NCBI RefSeq assembly: GCF_008329905.1
Contig: NZ_CP032155.1
Span: forward strand, 3,100,001-3,164,000
Direction of reading: 5' to 3'
Length of the DNA stretch: 64,000 bases
DNA from: Mycobacterium sp. ELW1
Lineage (GTDB): Bacteria; Actinomycetota; Actinomycetes; Mycobacteriales; Mycobacteriaceae
Shown piece by piece: positions 36,468 through 44,723 of the stretch (position 1 is its first letter; the number at the start of each line of letters is the position of its first letter). The position numbers were made by a program, and so were the translations under genes. Below the pieces are notes generated by a model. It was given only the letters and a program-made list of their open reading frames with translations. It was not told the origin of the DNA and did no database searches.

Positions 36468-37043
36468 TCAGTGCGCAGCGGATTTCACGGCTGGCCCACC
36501 AAGCTGTGGTCGGGTTGTCGGACAAAGGGATCCTCCGTCTGATTCCCATCGATGCAGGGCAATTGGGGTCAGCGGGCGCTCCACTGCGCTGTCGTCGTCG
36601 ATTCCGAGTAGTTGGTCGGGGGTCGATGAATCGAGGGCGCTGGAAGCAGTCGTGACCACGGTGTAGGCGTGTGTGGCTTCGGTGTATGGGGGCACCACGA
36701 GCAGGGTCAACTTCCCGAACTGAAGCCCGAACACTGAGATGACGTTGGGGGTGTCGTTGCTGGAGTCCATCAATACGGCCCTACCGGGAGGCTGGACGTG
36801 TTGGGATGTTGGGGACCAATCACATTCGTTGTATTGCACGCGTTCAATCGCGCCGAACCGCGACGACAGTGCCGCGAGCAGAGGTGGAAGTTCGGCTGCT
36901 AGCTGCGTTGATCGTGGCCACCATGCTCCTTGCACAAATCCGCAGGTTTGGTGTGCGGGTTTCAACTGCAGTCGTGGGGTTTCGATGGCCGGTCGGCGCG
37001 TTTGTGCAGCTCTAGTTGCCATACTTTCCATCGTTGTTGTCAT
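36468..37043 (-). CDS. DUF5994 family protein
   Basis: 191 residues from ATG 37043, behind AGGAAGG; the open frame begins earlier but only this start has a ribosome binding site. The family block is LQLKPAHQTCGFVQGAWWPRS, then LAAELPPLLAALSSRFGAIERVQYN and LTLLVVPPYTEATHAYTVV. DUF5994 proteins are common, multi-copy mycobacterial proteins of unknown role. A long inverted repeat lies 125 bases upstream. Confidence 0.88.
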   Translation of the reverse strand: MTTTMESMATRAAQTRRPAIETPRLQLKPAHQTCGFVQGAWWPRSTQLAAELPPLLAALSSRFGAIERVQYNECDWSPTSQHVQPPGRAVLMDSSNDTPNVISVFGLQFGKLTLLVVPPYTEATHAYTVVTTASSALDSSTPDQLLGIDDDSAVERPLTPIALHRWESDGGSLCPTTRPQLGGPAVKSAAH

Positions 37044-37167
37044 TGTGTTGCCTTCCTGTAGTCGTTGTGGGACGGCGTTACTGGAGCTTCTTGGCGTTCT
37101 GCGTGGTCTTTCGGCTTCAGCGGCACGGACAATGCGATGACCCAAGAGGCGTCCCGCCGGTTTGGTT

Positions 37168-37198
37168 GGTGATGTCAACTGGCTGGGTTGACATCACC
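37168..37198. promoter_or_regulatory. Perfect 12-base inverted repeat upstream of the DUF5994 gene
   Basis: GGTGATGTCAAC and GTTGACATCACC are separated by 7 bases. There is no T-tract on either side, so an operator is more likely than a terminator. The right arm contains TTGACA, which may be a -35 element. Confidence 0.55.
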
Positions 37199-37271
37199 GA
37201 GGGCCTAACGGCGTAGGCAGTTCTTCGCGGGCTATTCGTGAGGCGCGACGGATGTTGGTCGTCGTCAGTGG

Positions 37272-37361
37272 TCATCGCGCCCGTAGGACGGAAGCGACGA
37301 GCCACACCAGGGCAACGATGATAAATATGATCCCAACCGGGTCGACGTCGTCAAACAACAT
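37272..37361 (-). CDS. Possible 29-residue single-helix membrane peptide
   Basis: ATG 37361 to TGA 37272-37274. The peptide starts MLFDDVDPVG and continues with a hydrophobic helix IIFIIVALVWLVASVL ending in Arg-Ala-Arg, a typical small membrane peptide layout. No good ribosome binding site is seen and it overlaps the end of the next ORF. Confidence 0.35.
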   Translation of the reverse strand: MLFDDVDPVGIIFIIVALVWLVASVLRAR

Positions 37362-37731
37362 GGGATCGCAGCGTTTTCGTTCGCTTCGTGCTTATGGGGG
37401 CCGTGGAGACTGGCGCAGCACGGTTGTCGTTTTCCTGTGGGTGCGCCACGGGGGGACGGGCTCGCTGGGTCGCGAGCTTACCCAGTTGATCGCCGATGCC
37501 GAATCTGTCACCACGGCCCTGGTCAGGCGACGAGGCCTGCACCGGAGTCGAGGTGAGTTCGACGGTGGAGCGCGTGGGAGATCTCTGTGAGTGCGATCGG
37601 AAGGTGGCGGCGCGGACCAGTCTGATTTGGGCGAATAGCTTAGGTTCGTCTGATTTGAGGTCGCGGCTTCGGTGGTGGGCCTTATTGAGTTGGTCGTTCG
37701 GGGCGACGAGAATGGGGGTTGTAGGAGACAC
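37351..37731 (-). CDS. Hypothetical polar protein
   Basis: 126 residues from GTG 37731, with AGAGGAAG 4 bases upstream. The sequence is polar and probably disordered (rich in Ser, Thr, Arg, Gln), with no domain recognised. The good ribosome binding site supports it, the weak composition does not. Confidence 0.3.
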   Translation of the reverse strand: MSPTTPILVAPNDQLNKAHHRSRDLKSDEPKLFAQIRLVRAATFRSHSQRSPTRSTVELTSTPVQASSPDQGRGDRFGIGDQLGKLATQRARPPVAHPQENDNRAAPVSTAPISTKRTKTLRSHVV

Positions 37732-37783
37732 GTGACTTCCTCTTAACTGCCTGTGCGCGTGATCTTTTGGACGCTTTGAGATC

Positions 37784-38263
37784 TCAGCGCGCGACGGGCT
37801 GGTTCGGATCGGCTGTGTGAAGGCCGTAGGGCACTGCTTCGAGTAGTGTGACGGCCAGGGCGGGACCATTGGGCAGTCGGTAGGTGCGGCGTTGACCGGC
37901 GCGTGCGCCGGCAATCGCGGCGCCCAAAGGGGATTGGATGGAATAGACCACCATGTCGGCGTATTCCGCGCCGTGCACGCCCAACAGGAATGTGTCGGTG
38001 TCACCGGTCGCGTCGTAGCGGATAGTGACGACCATGCCGGGTTCGGCTATCCCGTCGTTGGGTGGGTCCTCGCCGACGACGGCGTGGATCAGCAGTTCAT
38101 GAATCTGCTGAATCCTTGTCGCCCAAGCGCTTCGGACAGCGGCGGCGTTTTCATCTGTATCATCAGCGATGCCGGCGGAGAAGAGAAACTGCAGAGTACC
38201 TAGTTCCTGATTCAGCCGCTCATGAGCTTGCGCTGAGATCCATACGCGTGGGGTAGTGGGCAT
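37784..38263 (-). CDS. GreA/GreB-like protein, copy 1
   Basis: 159 residues. The N-terminal helical hairpin (AHERLNQELGTLQFL to RIQQIHELLIHAVV) is shorter than in GreA. The C-terminal FKBP-like domain is clear: GIAEPGMVVTIRYDATGDTDTFLLG, then YSIQSPLGAAIAGARAGQRRTY. GreA proper rescues backtracked RNA polymerase; the truncated acidic tip makes a binding or regulatory role more likely. A second copy lies at 38451-39044. Confidence 0.85.
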   Translation of the reverse strand: MPTTPRVWISAQAHERLNQELGTLQFLFSAGIADDTDENAAAVRSAWATRIQQIHELLIHAVVGEDPPNDGIAEPGMVVTIRYDATGDTDTFLLGVHGAEYADMVVYSIQSPLGAAIAGARAGQRRTYRLPNGPALAVTLLEAVPYGLHTADPNQPVAR

Positions 38264-38450
38264 GTTAATTCCTTTTTCATCTCACCAGCGTGGTGATCGC
38301 GCGCGGTGTTGTCGTACTTGATGACTCGGTTGCATCCCGCTGCGGGTGTTGGGTTCCGACGCGGCGTTCGCTTTGCTGGGTTGGCACGGCGGGCATACGC
38401 CGATGGTCCTGGTCGCGACCAGATCGTGTGGTTGATCGCTCCCAACCCCA

Positions 38451-39044
38451 TTAGGTGGCGGAGCGGGCGACGACGCGAGTTGTCGGTGGGCGTCTGGTTG
38501 TGCGGGCGCTGTCCGTTTGCTCGGCCTCAGGTCGTCGGCGAGCGTTGCGTTGTGGCGAGACAGACTGTGACCGAATAGGTTTCGGGGCGTGCATGCCGTA
38601 GGGCACCGCCGTGAGGAGCGTCACGGGTAGGTTGGTCCCACTGGGGATGGAGTAGGTGCGTTGTTCGCCGGGGCGTGCGCCGACGATGGCGCTGCCCAGC
38701 GGTGACTGTATCGAGTACACGTCGACGTCGACGTCTTCGACGCCACGCACGCCTAACAGGAATGTTTCGATCTCACCGGTGTCGTCGTATCGAACGGTTA
38801 GGACCATTCCTGGTTCGGCGATGCCGTCGTCGGGCGGGTCCTCGCCGACCACCGCATTGGTCAGCAAATCTTGTATCTGGCGGATGCGCGCTTGTCGCGC
38901 AGCGTAGTTCGTGACGAGATTTTCGTCGTAGTCCATCACGTCCTCAGGTCCTTCGGTGGTGGGGCGTGCACGCAGGGCGGCCAGTTCGGTCTGCAATCTT
39001 GTGTGGGCCTGTCGCGTCATCCACACAGGTTCGGTGCTAGTCAT
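38451..39044 (-). CDS. GreA/GreB-like protein, copy 2
   Basis: 197 residues from ATG 39044. It has the same layout as its neighbour: a helical N-terminus (RLQTELAALRARP, RIRQIQDLLTNAVV), then EPGMVLTVRYDDTGEIETFLLG and YSIQSPLGSAIVGARPGEQRTY, but carries an extra 40-residue basic, disordered tail (RRRPEAEQTDSARTTRRPP). The shared blocks VGEDPP, DGIAEPGMV and YSIQSPLG show an old tandem duplication. Confidence 0.85.
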   Translation of the reverse strand: MTSTEPVWMTRQAHTRLQTELAALRARPTTEGPEDVMDYDENLVTNYAARQARIRQIQDLLTNAVVGEDPPDDGIAEPGMVLTVRYDDTGEIETFLLGVRGVEDVDVDVYSIQSPLGSAIVGARPGEQRTYSIPSGTNLPVTLLTAVPYGMHAPKPIRSQSVSPQRNARRRPEAEQTDSARTTRRPPTTRVVARSAT

Positions 39045-39161
39045 TTTGAGGTGGCTTCCTTTCATTGAGGCAGGGATGTCGTCAGGGGCGGGCCGTCGCA
39101 GAGCGCCGCCCCTGACGACTCGAGGGCCCTTGAGGGCCGGGAGTTCGGGGTCTTGGAGGGG

Positions 39162-40424
39162 TCAGCGGCCAGGTCGGCGCAGCGGGTCGAACTCGCGCAG
39201 AGCTTCGGGTTGCTTGCCGGTGGTGATGTATTCAGCCAGCAGTCGCCCGGTCACCGGGCCGTGCGCCAATCCCCACATGCCGTGACCCCCAGCGACGTAG
39301 ATCCCTCGCGACACCTCACCGATCAAGTGCCGGCCATCGGGCGTGATCGGGCGCGGACCAACCCAGGTGTCATCGCGTTCGGCCCAGCGCACCCCGTCCA
39401 GCAAGGGGCTGGCAGAGGCGACGATGGCGTCCACCCGCGCTGGTATGGCTGCTTCGTACGGGTTGCGGAACTCCATGGTGCCCGACACACGCAAGGCGCC
39501 CTGGTATGGCGTGCAGGCCACCCGCACGTCGGGCAAGTAGATAGGGCTGGGTATGGGGCGTTCCACCGGCACCGTGAACGAGTAGCCGCGGCCGGCCAGC
39601 ACGGGTACGCGCACGCGGGAGCCGGCCAGCCGAGACAACCATGCGCCGGTCGCGATCACCGCGGCGTCGGCGGTCAATATGTTGCCGCGCGAGTACACAG
39701 TGACCCCGCTACCCGAGCTAGAGACGTCGCTGACCTCCAGCGTGCGTATCGTTGCCCCCCGGTCGACGACCGCGTGACCCAGCGCGTGCACGAAGCGGCC
39801 CGGGTCGACAAAACGCTGGCCGTTGATGTTCAGCGCGGTGGTGATCGCCGATGATGCCAACGGCACTTGTTCGCGCAACGCCTCACCGGCCAGTGCGGTG
39901 ACAGACATTGTCTGCCCGGCGGTTTCGAGGTGGCGAAGCTCACGCACCAAGCGCTCCGCGGCTTTGGTGGTGCGGAACAGCGCCGTGATCGGCGCGTCGG
40001 TCAGCGGCGCAGCGACTCCATTGGCGACGAGTACGTCGAAGGCCTCAAGGCTTTCCTCGTTCAGCGGCACGTTTGCCCGTACTGCGCGCTTCCATGACGA
40101 TCGGCGGCAGTTGGCGGCGAAATGCATCAGGAAGATCCCGAGCGCGGAGTCAGCGGTTAACGGGATGTGCAGCGGGGCGGCGGGGTCGAGCATTGCGCGC
40201 AGGCCGTAGCGAAACACCTCCGGGGAGTTCAACGGAAGGGTCAGTGCCGGCGAGATCCAGCCGGCGTTGCCCCAGGATGCTCCGGCGGCCACGCCGGTGC
40301 GATCGACCACGGTGACATCGACTCCGCGTTCCTGCAGGAACCACGCCGTCGACAATCCGACGATGCCCGCACCGACAACGATCGCCGATCGCGGTCCGCC
40401 ATCAATGCGCTCGACGCCGCCCAT
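39162..40424 (-). CDS. DadA-like FAD-dependent D-amino acid oxidoreductase, copy 1
   Basis: 420 residues from ATG 40424, with GGAGG upstream. The FAD site is AIVVGAGIVGLSTAWFLQERG; then GVAAGASWGNAGWISP, the DadA signature, and near the C-terminus GPRPITPDGRHLIGEV and VAGGHGMWGLAHGPVTGRLL. It should oxidise D-amino acids to keto acids and pass electrons to the respiratory chain. An almost equal-length paralogue lies 882 bases away at 41306-42568 on the same strand. Confidence 0.9.
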   Translation of the reverse strand: MGGVERIDGGPRSAIVVGAGIVGLSTAWFLQERGVDVTVVDRTGVAAGASWGNAGWISPALTLPLNSPEVFRYGLRAMLDPAAPLHIPLTADSALGIFLMHFAANCRRSSWKRAVRANVPLNEESLEAFDVLVANGVAAPLTDAPITALFRTTKAAERLVRELRHLETAGQTMSVTALAGEALREQVPLASSAITTALNINGQRFVDPGRFVHALGHAVVDRGATIRTLEVSDVSSSGSGVTVYSRGNILTADAAVIATGAWLSRLAGSRVRVPVLAGRGYSFTVPVERPIPSPIYLPDVRVACTPYQGALRVSGTMEFRNPYEAAIPARVDAIVASASPLLDGVRWAERDDTWVGPRPITPDGRHLIGEVSRGIYVAGGHGMWGLAHGPVTGRLLAEYITTGKQPEALREFDPLRRPGR

Positions 40425-40682
40425 CACATGCCTCCACAGTTGACCTTTGGTTGTTATCTCCATGGTGGCGTGGACCGCACCCGCAACGTTTGCTGAATTC
40501 GGACAACCCGCCGATGCCCCGTTGTGCGTATCCGACAAAGCCGGTTGATAAGCGCTGGTGGCGCGCACGGCCGGTGGATTCAGGCTTGGGTGCGAGCACA
40601 TGAATAAGGAGCGAGGTGGCACTTTATTTTTTCTGACGTATGGTCGGGTCAGGTGGTTGCCACTTCGAATAAGGGAGCGACA

Positions 40683-40811
40683 ATGGCTGACAAATCTCCG
40701 GGCAAAATTCTTCGAAAGCCCGCACTGTCCATCAGGGAGCGCCGGGCTGCCAAGCGCGCTAAGGCCGTCGCGTCAACGCCGATTGCGCGAAAGCGCAAGG
40801 ACCGACGTTAA
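40683..40811 (+). CDS. Small basic mycobacterial protein (MADKSP family)
   Basis: 42 residues: MADKSPGKILRKPALSI, then RERRAAKRAKAVAS and a basic end RKRKDRR. It starts with ATG 40683 behind AGGGAG. I recognise this as a small, highly basic protein type common in mycobacteria near stress genes. RNA or ribosome binding is plausible from its charge but not shown. Confidence 0.75.
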   Translation: MADKSPGKILRKPALSIRERRAAKRAKAVASTPIARKRKDRR

Positions 40812-41081
40812 AACGGATTTGCACGCTGCTTCAAAGAACATGCGGCAGAAATTCCGCAATTGAGCTGTTGGTAAAGGCCGCAGATTGAACCGATGAGTTG
40901 GATCGCAGAAAAGGTGGGTTTGATACGGGTATGCGATGGGATGTAGCGGCCAATCGCGAAGGTGCGGTAAGTGAGCAGGAGAAGCAGCTGTCGGGGCCCG
41001 TACCGAATTTGGGTTTGCTGTCGTGCCGGTTGTTGACCGCGGCGATCGACAGTCAGCATCCTCACCAGCAGCGTAAGCGAA
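40812..41081. other. Intergenic region, no gene seen
   Basis: Between the small basic protein and the CBS remnant. No frame looks coding; it may contain more of the decayed CBS-domain gene. Confidence 0.35.
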
Positions 41082-41293
41082 GTGCTGCGCGCGGGCGAGC
41101 TCACCGACGCGACCGTGGGCGCGGCGATGACCGCGCCCACGGTGGTCACGACGGATTACCGACCTGACCGAACCGATGCAGACGCCGCCGCAGCACCGGG
41201 CTTCGCCGCCGGCCGCTCGTCGACGACGAGGGACATTGGCGGGGCAACTTCAGCCGGGGTGACGCGCTGAAGATGATGCTTCACACCCGATGA
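41082..41293 (+). pseudogene. CBS-domain protein remnant
   Basis: One frame reads LTDATVGAAMTAPTVVTTDYRP; about 100 bases later another frame reads GLRRRPLVDDEGHWRGNFSR and GDALKMML to a TGA at 41291-41293. Together these match the start and end of a CBS domain (MTAPVVTV to VVDDEGRLVGIVSRGDLL). A frameshift lies near 41200 and the N-terminal half is missing. Confidence 0.6.
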
Positions 41294-41305
41294 GTCTCGC
41301 CAGAG

Positions 41306-42568
41306 TTAGTGGCCGGTTCGCCGCAGCGGATCGAACTCGTGCAGGGCTTGGGGTTGCTTGCCGGTGGTGATCTGTTCGGCCAGCAGCCGGCCGGTGACCG
41401 GACCGTCCGTCAGTCCCCACATGCCGTGCCCACCGGCCACGTAAACGCTTGGTGACACCTCACCGATCAGCGCGCGGCCGTCGGGGGTGACTGGGTGCGC
41501 CCCAACCCACACGTTGCGGCGCTCGTCCCAGCGCACCCCATCTAGCAAGGGACCGGCCGAGGCGATGATGGCCTCCACCCGCTGTGGTATCACGGCCCGG
41601 TGGGGGTGATGGAATTCCATGGTGCCCGAGACTTGCATCGCGCTGTTGTGGGGTGTGCACGCCACCCGGATGTCCGGCAGGTAGATCGGGGTGAGTATTG
41701 GGCGGTCCACGGGTACGGTAAAGGAGTAGCCGTGTCCGGCCTGCACCGGCACGCGCAGCCAGCGGCCCGCCAGTTGCGATAACCGTGCGCCGGTGGCGAT
41801 CACCGCGGCGTCGGCGCTCAGTACATTGTGGCGCGAGTACACGGTGACACCGCTGCCCGAGCTAGACACGTCGCGGATTTCCAGCCTGCGCATCGTGGCC
41901 CCGCGGTCCAGCACGGAGCGGCCCAGAGCCTCCACAAATGACCGCGAGTCGATGAACCGCTGCCCGTTGATGTTCAGCCCGGCGGTGACCGCCAGTGATG
42001 CCATGGGCACTTGCTCGCGTAACGCCTCGCCGGATAACCCGGTGACATCCATTGGCTGGCCGGCTTTTTCGAATTCGCTGAGCTGCCGTGCCATGTGCTC
42101 CGCGTCGTCGGTGCTGCGAAACACCGCGGTGATGGGTGTTTCGGTGATCGGGGCGTCGACGCCATTTGAGATGAGCACGTCGAAGGCTTCCATGCAGTCC
42201 TCGTTGAGGGCCACGTTGGCCCTCATGGTCCGTTTCCACGATGAGCGTTGGGAGTGGGCGAGGAACTGCGATAAGAAGACTCGGCCTCCGATGTCGGCGG
42301 TCAACGGGATGTGTAGTGGCGCGGTTGGGTTGCGCAGTGCGCGAAGGCCGCGGCGTAGCACCCCTGGGGAGTTCAGTGGAACAGCTAGCCCCGGGGCGAT
42401 CCATCCGGCGTTGCCCGAGGACGCGCCGGCGGCCACTCCGGTTCGATCCACCACCGTGACCTCGACTCCGCGATCCTGCAAGAACCACGCCGTCGACAAT
42501 CCGACGATGCCCGCACCGACAACGATCGCCGATCGCGGTCCGCCGTCGATCCGCTCGACGCCGACCAT
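41306..42568 (-). CDS. DadA-like FAD-dependent D-amino acid oxidoreductase, copy 2
   Basis: 420 residues from ATG 42568, with GGAGAGGAGG upstream. It has the same landmarks as copy 1: AIVVGAGIVGLSTAWFLQDRG, GVAAGASSGNAGWIAP, GAHPVTPDGRALIGEV and VAGGHGMWGLTDGPVTGRLL. The two share many blocks but differ clearly elsewhere, except for a 63-base identical DNA stretch at the FAD site. Different D-amino acid specificity is possible. Confidence 0.9.
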   Translation of the reverse strand: MVGVERIDGGPRSAIVVGAGIVGLSTAWFLQDRGVEVTVVDRTGVAAGASSGNAGWIAPGLAVPLNSPGVLRRGLRALRNPTAPLHIPLTADIGGRVFLSQFLAHSQRSSWKRTMRANVALNEDCMEAFDVLISNGVDAPITETPITAVFRSTDDAEHMARQLSEFEKAGQPMDVTGLSGEALREQVPMASLAVTAGLNINGQRFIDSRSFVEALGRSVLDRGATMRRLEIRDVSSSGSGVTVYSRHNVLSADAAVIATGARLSQLAGRWLRVPVQAGHGYSFTVPVDRPILTPIYLPDIRVACTPHNSAMQVSGTMEFHHPHRAVIPQRVEAIIASAGPLLDGVRWDERRNVWVGAHPVTPDGRALIGEVSPSVYVAGGHGMWGLTDGPVTGRLLAEQITTGKQPQALHEFDPLRRTGH

Positions 42569-42944
42569 CACAGCACCTCCTCTCCTGACCTTGTTATCTA
42601 CTTCCAATGGTGGCGTGAGGTGCGTGGCAACGCTTGCCGGAAGCCGACGATGCCGAAGCGGCATTTTGTCGCCACCCGACAACTCCGCCTCGATCGTGAC
42701 TTGCCTAAACTTCTGCGGTGGCAGGGATGTCGACTGAATCGATCTCCTCGGGCACGCGACTCGAGTTGCGCAGCGGCCGCGGCGCGTTGGGCGGGATCGC
42801 GAATGCTCAATGCATCGGTCTTCTCTCGGGTGAGCGGTTTTCGATCATCGAGATGGAGACATTGCGGGACCACCACAATCGCCGTCACCACCAGCTCAGG
42901 CCGCGCGCACTTCGCGTGCTGGCGTGGATATCCCGTAGTTGGGG
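42569..42944. other. Region without an intact gene
   Basis: A minus-strand frame (42598-42891) holds a helix-like start VVTAIVVVPQCLHLDD and a charged stretch (DPAQRAAAAAQLESR), vaguely like the start of a mycobacterial pentapeptide-type membrane protein, but it decays after about 50 residues. Not callable as a gene. Confidence 0.3.
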
Positions 42945-43430
42945 CTAGCCGTTGGCGCGACGCAACTTGTCTGACAGACGGCGGCTTACCGATTCGGAAA
43001 TCAGGTTCGACACGTCGCCGCCGAGGGTCGCGACCTCTTTGACAAGCGACGACGACACGAACGAATACTGCGGGGCGGCCGCGACGAAAACGGTGTCCAC
43101 GCCAGCGATGTGTTTGTTCATCTGTGCCATGTGCAGCTCGTATTCGTAATCGGTGCCAGTGCGCAGACCCTTCACGATGGCGGACAGTCCTCGTGACCTA
43201 ACGAAGTCAACCACCAGGCCCTCGCTGGCCTCCACCCTCAGATTCGACAGATGCGTTGTCGACTCGTTGATCATCGCGATCCGCTCATCAACGTCGAACA
43301 TGCCCCTTTTGATGGGATTGACCAGGATAGCGACGACAACGTCATCGAACTGGGCGGCGGCTCGCTCGAAAATGTCGACGTGGCCCAGCGTCACCGGATC
43401 GAACGACCCCGGGCATAACGCGCCGCTCAT
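42945..43430 (-). CDS. coaD: Pantetheine-phosphate adenylyltransferase
   Basis: 161 residues from ATG 43430. CoaD marks are intact: [19 protein letters not shown] (nucleotidyl-transferase TxGH motif as TLGH), [32 protein letters not shown] and the C-terminal [13 protein letters not shown]. It makes dephospho-CoA from 4'-phosphopantetheine and ATP. In mycobacteria coaD usually sits by recG and rpmB; here it is alone among decayed genes, so it may be a second copy. Confidence 0.93.
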   Translation of the reverse strand: MSGALCPGSFDPVTLGHVDIFERAAAQFDDVVVAILVNPIKRGMFDVDERIAMINESTTHLSNLRVEASEGLVVDFVRSRGLSAIVKGLRTGTDYEYELHMAQMNKHIAGVDTVFVAAAPQYSFVSSSLVKEVATLGGDVSNLISESVSRRLSDKLRRANG

Positions 43431-43594
43431 GACCGATGACGGTAGCAGGAAACCTTCAGCGGGTCCGGCGCGGAGACGGGCGGGCCGCAGCGCAGCGGTA
43501 TGGGGCAGTCTGAGTCCAGCCAGTAGTGGGTCATGGGCGGTCACGGCGACCGCTAGACAGCTATCGCACCATAGGATTCGGAACGACCGGCGGT

Positions 43595-44370
43595 TCAGCT
43601 CGACTGAAGTCGAGGTACAAATGTCAGTTCGTCACCGTGGTACCGCATTCCGTCGAAGCCGACCACACCGGCGATCGAAATTCCGGCAAAGTGCGCCGAT
43701 GTGAAGCCGTTGGACACGTTGTGATGCAAATTGTGTAGGTCGTTGAACGCGGCTTCGGCGAGATGTGCGTAGGCGAGGCCCAGACGACCGACCACGGCAG
43801 CCAGTACTGCCTGCGTACACGCCGACAAGGAGGAATCGCCGACGGTCAAAGCGTCGTAATAGTCGAAGTTTCGGGTCGTTTCTCGTCTGTGAATGCGTCA
43901 CCGGCGACTACATCGCCAGGGTGACGTCGGCCTGCTTGACATCTGCGTGCGGTACAGCCGAAGTACGGGTCGCGCAACAGAAGTGGATACGTGCTCGCTG
44001 TAGTCGCAGCGAAGTCCCACAGCGCTTGCCGGGTAGCGGTCTCGGCTTATTCGTGCACTCCGAGCCCGCGGTTGAATGGCATCATCATGTGATTGGCGCG
44101 ATCGCGCCAATACGTGGTCTCCTCGTCATTTGCCCCGAAGGGGCGGGCGATCGCCGAGCGGCGCGCACAGGAGTCGACGGCGTCGTGAAGGTTCTGCTGC
44201 GTCATCATGTTGACGCACGGGTTATCGTCCACTCGCGCAAAGTATACATCGGACCTGGTGACACCGCGGATGCGAATTTTCCAGACGCGTCGTGGTGGCC
44301 GAAGCTGGATTCTAGGCGCGCAGTTGCTACCAGCAGCGTTACGCCGCAGTGATATTCAAGTTGCCCATCT
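43595..44370 (-). pseudogene. GH65 glycoside hydrolase/phosphorylase (Rv3401-like), decayed
   Basis: Ordered pieces of one GH65 enzyme occur in shifting frames on the minus strand: LLVATARLESSFGHHDASGKF (near 44340), GVTRSDVYFARVDDNPCVNM (near 44250), YWRDRANHMMMPFNRGLGVHE (near 44060), VKQADVTLAM (near 43945), GDAFTDEK (near 43905), RNFDYYDALTVGDSSLSACT and then DLHNLHHN and FVPRLQSS to the stop at 43595. At least three frameshifts and an in-frame stop after VTLAM break it. The N-terminal half is gone. Confidence 0.8.
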
Positions 44371-44723
44371 CCGGTAGCCGCAACGCATCGGACCGGTGCG
44401 TAAGCGATGTCGGGCCTGTACACCGCTGCTGTCCCGGCAAATCGTTAGCTGGAACATTCGTTGCCTTTGATGTCCGTCACGAGAACATAGCTCCGACGTG
44501 GTCCTGATTCGCGGACACGTCGTTTCACCTTGCCCGGCATGAATGCCGCCAGCGCAGGGCTTCAACGGCGTTGTCCTGCACGGTGTGTCAGCATCGGTAG
44601 TGCGTGAATTGCGATGTCCCAGCATGCGTGGCCGTCGTAACTCGATCCCGACTTGCCGGCAGTGCTCGGCGGTCGACGCTTGCGAGCTGGCATTGTTGCG
44701 CGCGGCCCCGGCGAAGGTCTAGC
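44371..44723. other. Region without a gene
   Basis: 353 bases between the GH65 remnant and the end of the catalase gene. No recognisable protein sequence or repeat. Confidence 0.4.

Noticed and set aside
42598..42891. Minus-strand frame with a hydrophobic start next to coaD
   Set aside because: Only about 50 residues look plausible and no start or family supports it; kept as a non-coding region.
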